Notes: generated by a model from the sequence alone, not told the origin. Shown: positions 36,613 through 46,169, counted from the first letter of the stretch. The stretch is DNA of 64,000 nt from Flavobacterium hercynium (GCF_002217285.1 NZ_MUGW01000017.1:1-64000); one strand, 5' to 3'. Made by a program: numbers and translations.

Positions 36613-37134
36613 ATGAAAACAACATGGACCATTGATTCTAGCCAATCTGATGTTTTAATAAAAATGAGACATTCGATCATTGCATACATGGGAGGAACAA
36701 CCAACAAATTTGACGGTTATGTCAATATTGAAAACAATGAAATTGAAGATGCTTCAGTTGAATTTTCATTAGATATAAACAATAAAGCAGACAGTTTCCA
36801 GCAAATCGACACGCATTTGCAATTGAATGATTTGTTTAATGTAAACGAACATCCGATTATTAGTTTTAAATCAACTTCTTTCCAAAAATTAAATAATAAT
36901 ATTAATTTCTTCAAAGGAGATTTAACAATAAAAGATGTTACTAAAGTAGTAGAACTTGATGCCGAATTTATTGGTGTTAATACTTATGATGGTAAAAAGA
37001 AAGTTGCTTTTGAAATTACAGGAAGCATCAAACGCCAGGATTTTGGTTTAGACTATAATTCATTTAGCCATAATGGCGGATTGGCTTTAGGAAAAGATAT
37101 GAAGCTTATAGCGAATTTAGAGTTTTGTATCTAA
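36613..37134 (+). CDS. YceI-like protein
   Basis: This 173-residue lipocalin-fold YceI family protein opens TTWTIDSSQSDVLIKMRHSI. The family core (SFQQIDTHLQLNDLFNVNEHPIISFKS, then FKGDLTIKDVTKVVELDAEF, then GSIKRQDFGLDYN) is clear. YceI domains bind long isoprenoid or amphipathic molecules. No signal peptide is visible, so this copy is probably cytoplasmic. It shares 28-bp palindromes with the tetR promoter, which suggests joint control with the efflux operon downstream. Confidence 0.9.
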   Translation: MKTTWTIDSSQSDVLIKMRHSIIAYMGGTTNKFDGYVNIENNEIEDASVEFSLDINNKADSFQQIDTHLQLNDLFNVNEHPIISFKSTSFQKLNNNINFFKGDLTIKDVTKVVELDAEFIGVNTYDGKKKVAFEITGSIKRQDFGLDYNSFSHNGGLALGKDMKLIANLEFCI

Positions 37135-37180
37135 AACTTGACAATGAGTAACTTAATGTAAAATTAGTACAAAAATAATT

Positions 37181-37219
37181 GGAAACTATTTTTTAAATTA
37201 AAGTTTCCTTCTATCTTTG
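37181..37219 (+). promoter_or_regulatory. tetR promoter with 28-bp palindrome 3
   Basis: GGAAACT (37181-37187) and AGTTTCC (37202-37208) again span 28 bp with a 14-nt interval. TATCTTTG (37212-37219), a perfect -7 element, begins 3 bp further on, 21 bp before the tetR ATG. This predicts autoregulation of tetR and of the efflux genes behind it. Confidence 0.75.
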
Positions 37220-37240
37220 TTACGCAATTTGAAAATTATA

Positions 37241-37840
37241 ATGAAAGAAAAGATCATAGCAAAAGCAAGTGATTTGTTTTTGAAACTCGGATTTAAAAGT
37301 GTCACCATGGATGACATTGCGGGAGAGATGTGTATTTCAAAAAAAACGATTTACAAATATTTTTGCAATAAAGAGGTATTGATAGCAGAAAGTACTTCAA
37401 TGGTTCATGCTCAGGTACACGAAATTATTCATACCATAGTAGAAAGAAATTACAATGCCATTCAGGAAAATTTTGAGATAAAAGAAATGTTTCGCGACAT
37501 GTTTAAAAACAACACAGACAGTTCTCCGATTTATCAGTTAAAAAAGCATTATCCTGAAATATATCAAAATGTATTGTCTTACGAATTGGATCAGTGTACG
37601 CAATATTTTAGAGCTAATATTGAAAAAGGAATTCAGGAAAATTTATATCGAAGTGATTTAGATATTGAGTTGTATGTTAAGTTTTATTACACTTTAGTGT
37701 TTCACATTAACGAAAATACAGCTTCAGAAAAAGAAGCACAGCGTATCGAATTAGCCGCTTTAGAATATCATACCAGAGCAATGGCAACAGCAGAAGGTAT
37801 ATTAGAATTAGAAAAACAACTTAAAAAAATTATTACTTAA
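37241..37840 (+). CDS. TetR/AcrR-family regulator
   Basis: This 199-residue (from MKEKIIAK) transcription factor has a TetR helix-turn-helix at about residues 20-45 (VTMDDIAGEMCISKKTIYKYF) followed by a helical ligand-binding domain. I prefer the MKEK start because the upstream eight codons sit on the promoter and transcription-start region. It heads the tolC-MFP-RND efflux operon with 10 bp to tolC. The three 28-bp palindromes nearby are its likely binding sites. The inducer is unknown. Confidence 0.9.
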   Translation: MKEKIIAKASDLFLKLGFKSVTMDDIAGEMCISKKTIYKYFCNKEVLIAESTSMVHAQVHEIIHTIVERNYNAIQENFEIKEMFRDMFKNNTDSSPIYQLKKHYPEIYQNVLSYELDQCTQYFRANIEKGIQENLYRSDLDIELYVKFYYTLVFHINENTASEKEAQRIELAALEYHTRAMATAEGILELEKQLKKIIT

Positions 37841-37850
37841 TCATCAATCT

Positions 37851-39185
37851 ATGAAACGAATAATTCTTATATTTTTGTGTTCAATTGGCTTGTCAGTCAA
37901 CGCACAAGTTAAAACCTTAACCTTAAAAGAGGCTATTACATACGCTCTTGAAAACAAGTCGGATGCTAAGAAATCTAAATTACAGGTTGAAAACAGCGAA
38001 TATAAAATTCAGGAAGTACGCTCAAGAGCATTACCTCAAATTACAGGGAATGCAAGTTTAACATACAATCCTGTTATCCAAACGACCGTAATTGATGGTG
38101 CCGGATTTGGTGCTCCTGGAACTACAATTCAGGCAGCATTCGGTCAAAAATGGACGTCGGGAGCTGGTATCTCATTAAGCCAGGCTTTGTTTGATCAATC
38201 TGTTTTTACAGGACTAAAAGCAGCTAAATCTACCCGCGAATTTTATCAGATCAATAACCAGTTAACTGAAGAGCAGGTTATCGAAAGAGTAGCCAACAAT
38301 TATTACTCTGTTTATGTACAACGCGAAAGATTATCTTTAATCGACAGCAGTTATGTAAATACCGGTAAAGTTAAAGATATCATTCAAGGACAATTTGATA
38401 ACGGATTAGCCAAAAAAATTGATTTAGACCGTATTGTTGTAAAATTATCAAACATCAGCACACAACGTCAGCAAATTGTTAATCAGATTCAATTACAGGA
38501 AAATGCACTAAAGTTTTACATGGGAATGCCTATTGAATCTCAAATTGAGATTCCTAAAGAGCAATTCGAAGTAACTTCAGCTGCCTTAACAGAATCTCCT
38601 AATATCGAAAACAGAACAGAATATCTGCTTTTGAAAAAACAAGAAGAGCTTTTGGTTTATCAAAAGAAATCAGTTGTAGCAGGATACTACCCAACGCTTT
38701 CTTTGGTAGCTAATTACAATTATTTAGGACAAGGTCCTGAAATGCCACTTTTTGCAAAACCAAAAGATGGAGTTTACTGGTCTGATTTTTCTGCAATAGG
38801 ATTAAATTTAAGAGTGCCAATTTTTACAGGATTTGGAACTCGTGCGAAAGTAAGACAAGCAGATGTAGAAATCAGATCACTTCAGGAAGATATGAAAGAA
38901 ACGAAACTTTCACTTGACCTTGATTACAAAAACGCGACGACTCAAATTCAAAATAGTCTTATCACAATCGACAACCAAAAAGAAAACATGCGTTTGGCGA
39001 CTGAAATTTTAAGCAATACAAGAAACAATTATCTTCAGGGATTAGCATCATTAACAGATTTGTTAGATGCCGAAAATGCATCACTTGAAGCTCAAAATAA
39101 TTACACCAGAGCTATCTTAGATTACAAAATTGCCGAGGTATCTCTAATCAAATCAAAAGGCGAACTAAAAACTCTTATCAAATAA
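37851..39185 (+). CDS. TolC-family outer-membrane efflux protein
   Basis: This 444-residue outer-membrane channel of an RND pump has a signal peptide (MKRIILIFLCSIGLSVNAQ) and two long-helix OEP domains. Each has the heptad-rich coiled-coil stretches (RSRALPQITGNASLTYNP; KSVVAGYYPTLSLVANYNYLG) typical of the family. It is encoded 10 bp after tetR and 10 bp before the membrane-fusion protein. Length and organisation are normal. Confidence 0.93.
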   Translation: MKRIILIFLCSIGLSVNAQVKTLTLKEAITYALENKSDAKKSKLQVENSEYKIQEVRSRALPQITGNASLTYNPVIQTTVIDGAGFGAPGTTIQAAFGQKWTSGAGISLSQALFDQSVFTGLKAAKSTREFYQINNQLTEEQVIERVANNYYSVYVQRERLSLIDSSYVNTGKVKDIIQGQFDNGLAKKIDLDRIVVKLSNISTQRQQIVNQIQLQENALKFYMGMPIESQIEIPKEQFEVTSAALTESPNIENRTEYLLLKKQEELLVYQKKSVVAGYYPTLSLVANYNYLGQGPEMPLFAKPKDGVYWSDFSAIGLNLRVPIFTGFGTRAKVRQADVEIRSLQEDMKETKLSLDLDYKNATTQIQNSLITIDNQKENMRLATEILSNTRNNYLQGLASLTDLLDAENASLEAQNNYTRAILDYKIAEVSLIKSKGELKTLIK

Positions 39186-39195
39186 TTTTACCAAA

Positions 39196-40263
39196 ATGAA
39201 GAAAACTATTATAACTATCGTAATCATAATTGTAGCCCTAGGTGCAATTGGATATGTCTTGAATAATAATAAGAAAGAAAATAAAGCTAAAACAGATATC
39301 GTTGCTGAAAAAAATGCTGCAGTGTCTGTGAAAATAGCTTCAGTAAAAACAGAACCAATTTCATTAGACTTTGCAGTAAACGGAAGCTTCCTGCCAATTC
39401 AGGAATTAACATTCTCTGCTGAGAAATCAGGAAAAGTAATCAGTGTGTTAGCTAAAGAAGGTGACTATGTAAAAGTAGGTCAAACTTTATTAACAGTTAG
39501 AGGTGATGTTATCAATGTAAGTGCGCAACAAGCGCAAGCAGCTTACCAAAATGCAAAATCTGATTACAGCAGATACGAAAATGCATTTAAAACAGGTGGT
39601 GTTACAAAACAACAATTAGATCAGGCAAAATTAGCGTTAACAAATGCTGAATCTAACTTACAACAAGCTAACATCAATGTTGGTGATACAAAAGTAAAAG
39701 CACCAATCAGCGGATTCATCAATAAAAAATATATTGAGCCAGGATCTATTTTAGCAGGAATGCCGGCAACTGCATTGTTCGATATTGTAAACGTTTCTAA
39801 ATTAAAATTGAAAGTTGCAGTAAACGAAAATCAGGTAGCGAGTTTAAAAGTTGGAAACACAGTAAACATTACAGCTAGTGTTTATCCTGACAAAACATTC
39901 TCAGGAAAAATTACTTTTATTGCTTCAAAAGCAGATGAGAGTTTAAACTTTGCTGTTGAAATCGAAATTGCAAACAACGTAAACAACGACCTAAAAGCGG
40001 GTATGTACGGAACAGCAAACTTTGGTTCAAAACAACAAACACAAAACCTTATGGTTGTACCAAGAAATGCTTTCGTAGGAAGTGTGAGCAGCAACGAGAT
40101 CTTCGTAGCTCAAAATGGTGTTGCTAAATTAAGAAAAGTTACTGCAGGAAGAATTTTAGGAGATAAAGTAGAAATTATCAACGGATTGTCTGATGGTGAA
40201 ACTGTAATCGTTACAGGTCAAATTAACTTACAAGACGGTAATTCAGTAGAAATTATTAAATAA
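39196..40263 (+). CDS. RND efflux membrane-fusion protein
   Basis: This 355-residue periplasmic adaptor links the RND pump to TolC. An N-terminal anchor helix (residues about 3-22) is followed by the lipoyl/hairpin part (EKSGKVISVLAKEGDYVKVG, helices about 110-160, then VKAPISGFINKKYIEPGS). The beta-barrel and membrane-proximal domains end with NGLSDGETVIVTGQINLQDG. It is flanked by tolC and the RND gene. A repeat-rich 99-bp gap separates it from the latter. Confidence 0.93.
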   Translation: MKKTIITIVIIIVALGAIGYVLNNNKKENKAKTDIVAEKNAAVSVKIASVKTEPISLDFAVNGSFLPIQELTFSAEKSGKVISVLAKEGDYVKVGQTLLTVRGDVINVSAQQAQAAYQNAKSDYSRYENAFKTGGVTKQQLDQAKLALTNAESNLQQANINVGDTKVKAPISGFINKKYIEPGSILAGMPATALFDIVNVSKLKLKVAVNENQVASLKVGNTVNITASVYPDKTFSGKITFIASKADESLNFAVEIEIANNVNNDLKAGMYGTANFGSKQQTQNLMVVPRNAFVGSVSSNEIFVAQNGVAKLRKVTAGRILGDKVEIINGLSDGETVIVTGQINLQDGNSVEIIK

Positions 40264-40345
40264 TTGAAAGGCTATAAGCAGTAAGCTTTAAGCCATAAGC
40301 ATTGAGCCTCGAGCTTATGCCTAAAGCCTAAAGCCTAAAGCTTAC
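40264..40345. repeat. AAGCCTA-type repeat between MFP and RND genes
   Basis: The 99-bp gap inside the efflux operon is built of AAGC/GCTT words. It contains three perfect tandem CCTAAAG units (40320-40340) and opposed copies (GTAAGCTTTAAGCC near 40281, AAAGCTTAC near 40337) that can pair. It is a probable dispersed intergenic repeat; no ORF is present. Confidence 0.65.
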
Positions 40346-40362
40346 AGCATAAAAGAAAATAT

Positions 40363-43300
40363 ATGAAATTAGCCGAAATATCCATAAAACGTCCGTCGTT
40401 AGTTATTGTATTGTTTACAATTCTAACACTTGGTGGATTGTTCAGTTACAGCCAGTTAGGTTATGAGCTGATCCCTAAATTTGAGCAAAACGTTATTACA
40501 ATTTCTACAATTTATCCTGGAGCTTCTCCAAGTGAGGTAGAAAATACCGTAACCAAGAAAATTGAAGATGCGATTGCATCCTTAGAGAATGTCAAGAAAA
40601 TTGACTCCAAATCATACGAAAGTTTATCTATCGTTTCGATAACCTTAACATCAAATGCAAAAGTCGATTTCTCTCTGAACGATGCACAGCGTAAAATTAA
40701 CGCGATCATTAGTGATTTGCCGGACGACGTTAAAACGCCTGCATTAACCAAATTCTCGTTGAGTGATTTACCAATTATGACATTGGGTGCCAACGGTAAA
40801 ATGGACGAAGCAGAGTTCTTTGACTTAATTGATAAAAAAATTGCTCCTATTTTGTCTCGTGTACAAGGTGTGGCGCAAGTAAATATCATTGGTGGTTCAG
40901 AGCGTGAAATTCAGGTAAACCTTGATGCTGTAAAAATGCAGGGTTACGGATTATCTATTCCACAAGTACAACAAAACATTCTGACTTCGAATTTAGATTT
41001 CCCTACAGGTAACATTCAAACCCGTAATCAAAAAATATTAATTCGTTTAGCAGGTAAATATAAAAGTGTTCAGGAATTAAGAAACTTAGTAGTTTCTTCT
41101 CAAAACGGAATTCAGGTTCGTTTAAGTGATATTGCTGACGTTCAGGATACTCAAAAAATTGCTGAAAAAATATCACGTGTAGATCAAAAGAGTGCGATCG
41201 TTTTACAAATCGTAAAACAATCTGATGCGAATGCGGTTGCGGTAAGTGAGCAATTATTAAAAACAATTGAAACTCTTGAAAAAGATTATAAAGGAAATCA
41301 ATTAAAATTAGAAGTTGCAAAAGACAGTACTATTTTTACATTAGAAGCAGCAGATTCTGTAGTTCACGATTTATTAATCGCGGTAGTTCTGGTAGCCTTT
41401 GTAATGTTGTTTTTCTTGCATAGTATTAGAAACTCGCTTATTGTAATGGTTTCTATTCCTGCATCTTTGATTGCTACGTTTATTGGTATCTATTTAATGG
41501 GATACACATTAAACTTAATGAGTTTATTAGGATTGTCTCTGGTTGTAGGTATTCTGGTCGATGATGCGATTGTGGTCCTCGAGAATATTTACCGACACAT
41601 GGAGATGGGTAAAAGCAAAATTCGTGCTTCGTATGACGGAACAGCAGAAATTGGTGGAACTGTAACTTCGATTACCTTAGTAATTGTGGTAGTGTTCTTG
41701 CCTATCGCGATGAGTTCTGGTTTAGTATCTAATATCATTACACAATTTTGTGTTACTGTAATTATTTCGACTTTATTGTCACTTTTAGCATCATTTACAA
41801 TTATCCCTTGGTTATCATCTCGTTATGGTAAATTAGAGCATATTGAAGGAAAGAATTTATTTGGAAGAATTATTCTTGGATTCGAATCTTATTTAACACG
41901 TTTTACAAACTGGGTTTCTGAGTTGTTAACATGGTGTTTAGATCATTATATTAAAACCATTTTAGTTGTTGTAGTATTGTTTTTTGCATCTACAATAGGA
42001 TTAATGGGTGGAGGTTTCATTGGAGGAGAGTTTTTCGCTTCATCTGATAGTGGAGAGTTCTTAGTTCAAATCGAAATGCCGAAAGATGCTTCGTTAGAAC
42101 AAACCAACTTCATGACACAAAAAGCAGAAGCTTATTTGAAACAACAAGAATATGTTCACAGTCAAATTACAACGGTAGGACAAACAAGTGAAGGTTTTGG
42201 AGCATCGCAAGCAACTGCATATAAAGCAGAGATTGACGTAAAAATGATCGAACAAAAAGATCGTACTGACGATGCTAACGTTTATGCTGCTAAAATTAAG
42301 CGTAAACTGGAAAAAGTATTAGTTGGAGCAAAAGTAAAAACAGTTCCGGTTGGTATCTTAGGAACAGCTGAAGATGCTACATTAGGATTGATCGTAACAG
42401 GTCCTTCAACAGAAAGTGCTATGGCATTTGCTAAATTAGCAGAAGCAGAATTACGTACTATTCCTGGAACAACAGAGATTAAATTAACGGTTGAGGATGG
42501 AAACCCTGAAATCAACGTTAAGGTAGATCGTGATAAAATGGCTGCTTTAGGCTTAACGCTTCAAACAGTTGGTTTGACTATGCAAACAGCATATAGTGGA
42601 AATACAGATGGTAAATACAGAGCTGGTGAATATGAGTACGATATCAATATCAGATACAACTCATTCGACAGAAAAAGTATTACAGATGTTAGTAATCTGA
42701 TCTTTGTAAATGCAGCAGGTCAACAAATTAAATTATCTCAGTTCGCTGATATTACAGAAGGTTCAGGACCTAGCCAGTTAGAGCGTAGAGATAAATCAGC
42801 GTCGGTAACCGTAAAAGGACAAAACGTTGGGGTGCCATCAGGAACAATCGTTACGCAATGGCAGGCAAAATTAGACAAGCTTAATAAACCAGCCGGAGTT
42901 AGTTATATCTGGGGTGGAGATCAGGAGAATCAATCAGAAGGATTTGGTACTTTAGGAATCGCTTTATTAGCCGCTATTATATTAGTTTACCTTGTAATGG
43001 TGAGTTTATATGACAGTTTTGTTCACCCGTTTGTTGTATTGTTTGCTATCCCGCTTTCGTTTATCGGAGCGATGTTAGCCTTAGCTTTAACAAACAACTC
43101 ATTAAACATATTTACCATTTTAGGTATCATCATGTTGATTGGTCTGGTGTGTAAGAATGCGATCATGCTTGTCGATTACACCAACCAAAGAAGAGCAGCA
43201 GGAGAATCAATCAGAACGGCATTAATTCAGGCGAATCACGCTCGTTTACGTCCGATCTTGATGACAACAATTGCGATGGTATTTGGTATGTTCCCAATTG

Positions 43301-43539
43301 CATTAGCATCTGGAGCAGGAGCAGAATGGAAAAACGGTTTGGCATGGGTAATTATTGGAGGATTAATTTCTTCTTTATTCTTAACCTTGATCGTAGTTCC
43401 TGTAATTTACAATATCATGGAGAAAATCATCCAGAAACTTAGTAAAGGAGAGAAAATAGATTATGAAGCAGAAATGGTGGCAGATTACACGCCAACAGAA
43501 GTAAGCGAAGACGGTTTCAATCCTAAACATACCCATTAG
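40363..43539 (+). CDS. RND multidrug efflux pump (HAE1/AcrB type)
   Basis: This 1058-residue inner-membrane proton-driven transporter has 12 helices with two large periplasmic loops. Helix 4 holds the paired aspartates of the proton relay (GILVDDAIVVLENIYRHME) and helix 10 the lysine (LVCKNAIMLVDYTNQRR), as in AcrB. These mark the hydrophobe/amphiphile class rather than heavy-metal exporters. It is the last gene of the tetR-tolC-MFP-RND operon and is followed by a strong terminator. Substrates are unknown. Confidence 0.96.
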   Translation: MKLAEISIKRPSLVIVLFTILTLGGLFSYSQLGYELIPKFEQNVITISTIYPGASPSEVENTVTKKIEDAIASLENVKKIDSKSYESLSIVSITLTSNAKVDFSLNDAQRKINAIISDLPDDVKTPALTKFSLSDLPIMTLGANGKMDEAEFFDLIDKKIAPILSRVQGVAQVNIIGGSEREIQVNLDAVKMQGYGLSIPQVQQNILTSNLDFPTGNIQTRNQKILIRLAGKYKSVQELRNLVVSSQNGIQVRLSDIADVQDTQKIAEKISRVDQKSAIVLQIVKQSDANAVAVSEQLLKTIETLEKDYKGNQLKLEVAKDSTIFTLEAADSVVHDLLIAVVLVAFVMLFFLHSIRNSLIVMVSIPASLIATFIGIYLMGYTLNLMSLLGLSLVVGILVDDAIVVLENIYRHMEMGKSKIRASYDGTAEIGGTVTSITLVIVVVFLPIAMSSGLVSNIITQFCVTVIISTLLSLLASFTIIPWLSSRYGKLEHIEGKNLFGRIILGFESYLTRFTNWVSELLTWCLDHYIKTILVVVVLFFASTIGLMGGGFIGGEFFASSDSGEFLVQIEMPKDASLEQTNFMTQKAEAYLKQQEYVHSQITTVGQTSEGFGASQATAYKAEIDVKMIEQKDRTDDANVYAAKIKRKLEKVLVGAKVKTVPVGILGTAEDATLGLIVTGPSTESAMAFAKLAEAELRTIPGTTEIKLTVEDGNPEINVKVDRDKMAALGLTLQTVGLTMQTAYSGNTDGKYRAGEYEYDINIRYNSFDRKSITDVSNLIFVNAAGQQIKLSQFADITEGSGPSQLERRDKSASVTVKGQNVGVPSGTIVTQWQAKLDKLNKPAGVSYIWGGDQENQSEGFGTLGIALLAAIILVYLVMVSLYDSFVHPFVVLFAIPLSFIGAMLALALTNNSLNIFTILGIIMLIGLVCKNAIMLVDYTNQRRAAGESIRTALIQANHARLRPILMTTIAMVFGMFPIALASGAGAEWKNGLAWVIIGGLISSLFLTLIVVPVIYNIMEKIIQKLSKGEKIDYEAEMVADYTPTEVSEDGFNPKHTH

Positions 43540-43560
43540 TTTTGATTTAATTTTAGAATG

Positions 43561-43596
43561 AAAAAACCCAAATTCCGTAAAGAATTTGGGTTTTTT
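43561..43596. terminator. Terminator after the efflux operon
   Basis: AAAAAACCCAAATTC (43561-43575) and GAATTTGGGTTTTTT (43582-43596) form a perfect 15-bp stem with a 6-nt loop, ending in T. It serves the RND gene and probably the convergent retropepsin gene. Confidence 0.92.
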
Positions 43597-43631
43597 ATTG
43601 CTTTTAAATTTGAAATAGAAAGAAGTAGCTT

Positions 43632-44075
43632 TTACTTTAAATATACATAGTGATTATAGTAATCAATAATGGCCTTGCCTTCCAGCAAAACATCAGCGCC
43701 AATAATACCATGAACCGCTTTTGCTTTATAGGATTCTAAAGCTTCATTGACATGCGAAAGATCAAAAATTACAATGCTGAAATCGTTGTTTTTCCAGCTT
43801 CCGAGTTGTAGATTGTTGTGTGCCGAAACCTCTGTTTTCATTCCGCCGCCTCCAGCTCCTGATGCTTTGGTTTTAGATTTTTTGGTCGCCAGTTCAAAAC
43901 GTTCGATGCTCTCAAATCCTACGCACGAATTAGAAGCGCCCGTATCTAAAATGAAATTGCCGGAAACACCATTAATTTTAGCTTTTATTAAAAGGTGTTG
44001 TGTTTTGGTGACTTTAAATTTGATTTTCCTGTATTTCTCTTTTTTGAGAACCTGATGCAGATTTTCCATTTTCAT
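43632..44075 (-). CDS. Retropepsin-like aspartyl protease domain protein
   Basis: This 147-residue protein has a single aspartic-protease half-domain. The active-site loop is FILDTGASNSCVG (DTGA, about residue 43). A glycine-rich flap-like region (GAGGGGMKTEV) and the second hydrophobic-glycine motif HGIIGADVLL follow. Such proteins would work as dimers. There is no signal peptide or membrane segment, so it is probably cytoplasmic. The substrate is unknown. The start may be M1 or M3 (MENLHQVL). Confidence 0.85.
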   Translation of the reverse strand: MKMENLHQVLKKEKYRKIKFKVTKTQHLLIKAKINGVSGNFILDTGASNSCVGFESIERFELATKKSKTKASGAGGGGMKTEVSAHNNLQLGSWKNNDFSIVIFDLSHVNEALESYKAKAVHGIIGADVLLEGKAIIDYYNHYVYLK

Positions 44076-44136
44076 TTTAGATTGAAACTCAAAAATAGAA
44101 GAAATACAATCAAAAAGCTAATGCCGTTAAACGTTA

Positions 44137-44168
44137 TTGGGATAGTTTTTATTAAAATTGTAATTTTG
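44137..44168 (+). promoter_or_regulatory. tatD promoter
   Basis: TTG (44137-44139) and TAATTTTG (44161-44168) are spaced 21 nt. Transcription would start near 44175, downstream of the in-frame ATGs at 43995, 44055 and 44121 and upstream of the TTG at 44190. This decides the start proposed for tatD. Confidence 0.5.
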
Positions 44169-44189
44169 GATTTTAAAAATAAATATACT

Positions 44190-44969
44190 TTGAACAGTAC
44201 ACCTATAATTACCGATACACATACACATCTTTATTCTGAAGAATTTGATCAGGATCGGGATGAAATGATACAAAGAGCCATAAATGCAGGCGTTACCCGT
44301 TTTTTTATTCCTGCTATCGATGCTGCTGCAACACAGTCGATGTATGATTTAGAAAAAAATTATCCAGATAATGTATTTCTAATGATGGGTTTGCATCCCA
44401 CTTACGTGAAAGATAATTACGAGGACGAGCTAAAACATGTAGAAACCGAGCTGGCAAAACGTAAATTTTATGCCGTTGGAGAAATCGGAATCGATTTATA
44501 CTGGGATAAAACACATCTAAAAGAACAGCAAATTGCTTTTAGAAGACAAATACAATTAGCCAAGGAATATAAGCTTCCGATCGTAATTCACTGCCGTGAA
44601 GCCTTTGATGAAATCTTCGAAATTCTTGAGGAAGAAAAATCTGAAGATTTGTTTGGGATTTTTCATTGTTTTTCCGGAACTTTAGTACATGCACAACAAG
44701 CGATTTCTTACAACATGAAATTAGGAATTGGAGGTGTGGTGACATTTAAGAACGGAAAAATAGATCAGTTTTTAAATCAAATCGAGCTAAAACATATTGT
44801 GCTCGAAACAGATTCGCCGTATTTAGCGCCAATTCCTTATAGAGGAAAACGAAATGAAAGCAGCTATTTGGTCAATGTAATAACCAAATTAGCAGAAATA
44901 TATGCTGTTTCTGTAGAAGAAATTGCAACTATTACAACCCAAAACTCGAAAGACGTTTTTGGTATTTAA
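44190..44969 (+). CDS. tatD: TatD-family metal-dependent DNase
   Basis: This metal-dependent hydrolase of the TatD/YcfH family is 259 residues from the TTG start. Metal and catalytic marks are TDTHTHLY near the N-terminus, AVGEIGIDLYWD, PIVIHCREA, GIFHCFSG and VLETDSPYLAP. Family members show 3'-5' exonuclease or DNase activity in the cytoplasm. Homology begins at TPIITDTHTHL; no ATG lies nearby, so TTG at 44190 is chosen, 22 nt after a predicted -7 box. An ATG at 44121 would add a hydrophobic, non-family extension. Confidence 0.88.
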   Translation: MNSTPIITDTHTHLYSEEFDQDRDEMIQRAINAGVTRFFIPAIDAAATQSMYDLEKNYPDNVFLMMGLHPTYVKDNYEDELKHVETELAKRKFYAVGEIGIDLYWDKTHLKEQQIAFRRQIQLAKEYKLPIVIHCREAFDEIFEILEEEKSEDLFGIFHCFSGTLVHAQQAISYNMKLGIGGVVTFKNGKIDQFLNQIELKHIVLETDSPYLAPIPYRGKRNESSYLVNVITKLAEIYAVSVEEIATITTQNSKDVFGI

Positions 44970-45032
44970 TCCTGATGTAACAATACTTTAATTTTTTTTT
45001 TGTTCTTTTGCCCACTAAAATAGATATCTATA

Positions 45033-46169
45033 ATGCAGAAATTTGATGCCATTCGACCGTTTTATGACTCAGAAATAAATGAAGCACTTCATGGTGTAGC
45101 TAATCATCCGATGATGAAAGCCATGATGAATTTTACTTTTCCGGAATTAAAAGATGACGAATGGAAAGAGCAGTTGAAGAAAACACATTCTATTCGTGAC
45201 TTTCAGTGTAATTTTATATACAATACAATTCAAAGAGTATTGGATAAAAGTTCTGAGGGACTTACCACTTCCGGTTTTGAGAAACTTGAAAAAAACACCT
45301 CTTATTTATTTGTATCCAATCACCGTGATATTCTTTTGGATACGACATTGCTAAATGTATGTCTGTTCGAACATGGTTTGGTTATGACAGCATCTGCAAT
45401 TGGAGATAATCTGGTAAAAAAAGCATTCTTAAGTACGTTGGCAAAATTAAACAGAAACTTTTTAGTTTTAAGAGGTTTAACACCTCGTGAAATGTTGCAG
45501 AGCTCTAAATTGCTTGCAGAATATATGGGGCAATTATTGCTTCGCGAAAACCGTTCCGTTTGGATTGCGCAAAGAGAAGGTCGTACCAAAGACGGAAACG
45601 ATGAAACTAATCCGGGCGTTCTGAAAATGATCGGAATGGGATCTGACGAACCTAATTTAATGGATTATTTTAAGAAATTAAAAATTGTTCCTGTTTCTAT
45701 TTCATACGAATACGACCCAACCGATGTTTTGAAGATGCCACAATTAATGGCAGAAGCGAACAACGAAGTTTACATCAAAGAAAAAAACGAAGATTTCATG
45801 ACCATTTTAAGTGGTATCATGGGAACTAAAAAAAGAATACATATTTCTGTTGGCGACGTTCTTGATACTGAAATCGACAGAATCGTAGCAGAGAATGATA
45901 ATTCAAACAAACAAGTTCAGGCATTGGCTCAGGAAATTGACGATCAAATTCTAAAGAATTACCAACTATGGCCAACGAACTTTATTGCTTACGATATTTT
46001 AAACGAAACAACAAGGTTTGCTCATTTGTATAAAGAAAGTGAGAAATCACTTTTTGAGCGTCGTTTAGAAATGCGTATCGGAAGTGATAATCCGGTTACA
46101 AGACAAGGATTTTTGTCTATGTATGCGAATCCGGTTGTTAATAAATTAAAATATCAGGATGTCATCTAA
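45033..46169 (+). CDS. PlsC-like acyltransferase family protein
   Basis: This 378-residue glycerolipid acyltransferase-like protein shows the catalytic NHxxxxD motif as FVSNHRDILLDTTLL (about residues 94-108) and the second block IAQREGRTKDGNDETNPG. It should transfer an acyl chain to a lysophospholipid or related acceptor at the inner membrane. The long regions before and after the acyltransferase core differ from the short PlsC proteins, so the substrate is uncertain. Its last 11 bp overlap the asparaginase start. Confidence 0.82.
   Translation: MQKFDAIRPFYDSEINEALHGVANHPMMKAMMNFTFPELKDDEWKEQLKKTHSIRDFQCNFIYNTIQRVLDKSSEGLTTSGFEKLEKNTSYLFVSNHRDILLDTTLLNVCLFEHGLVMTASAIGDNLVKKAFLSTLAKLNRNFLVLRGLTPREMLQSSKLLAEYMGQLLLRENRSVWIAQREGRTKDGNDETNPGVLKMIGMGSDEPNLMDYFKKLKIVPVSISYEYDPTDVLKMPQLMAEANNEVYIKEKNEDFMTILSGIMGTKKRIHISVGDVLDTEIDRIVAENDNSNKQVQALAQEIDDQILKNYQLWPTNFIAYDILNETTRFAHLYKESEKSLFERRLEMRIGSDNPVTRQGFLSMYANPVVNKLKYQDVI

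Noticed and set aside
40512..41320. Minus-strand ORFs of 125 and 105 codons inside the RND pump gene
   Set aside because: They are opposite a conserved, full-length pump with its key residues in place; no independent signals.
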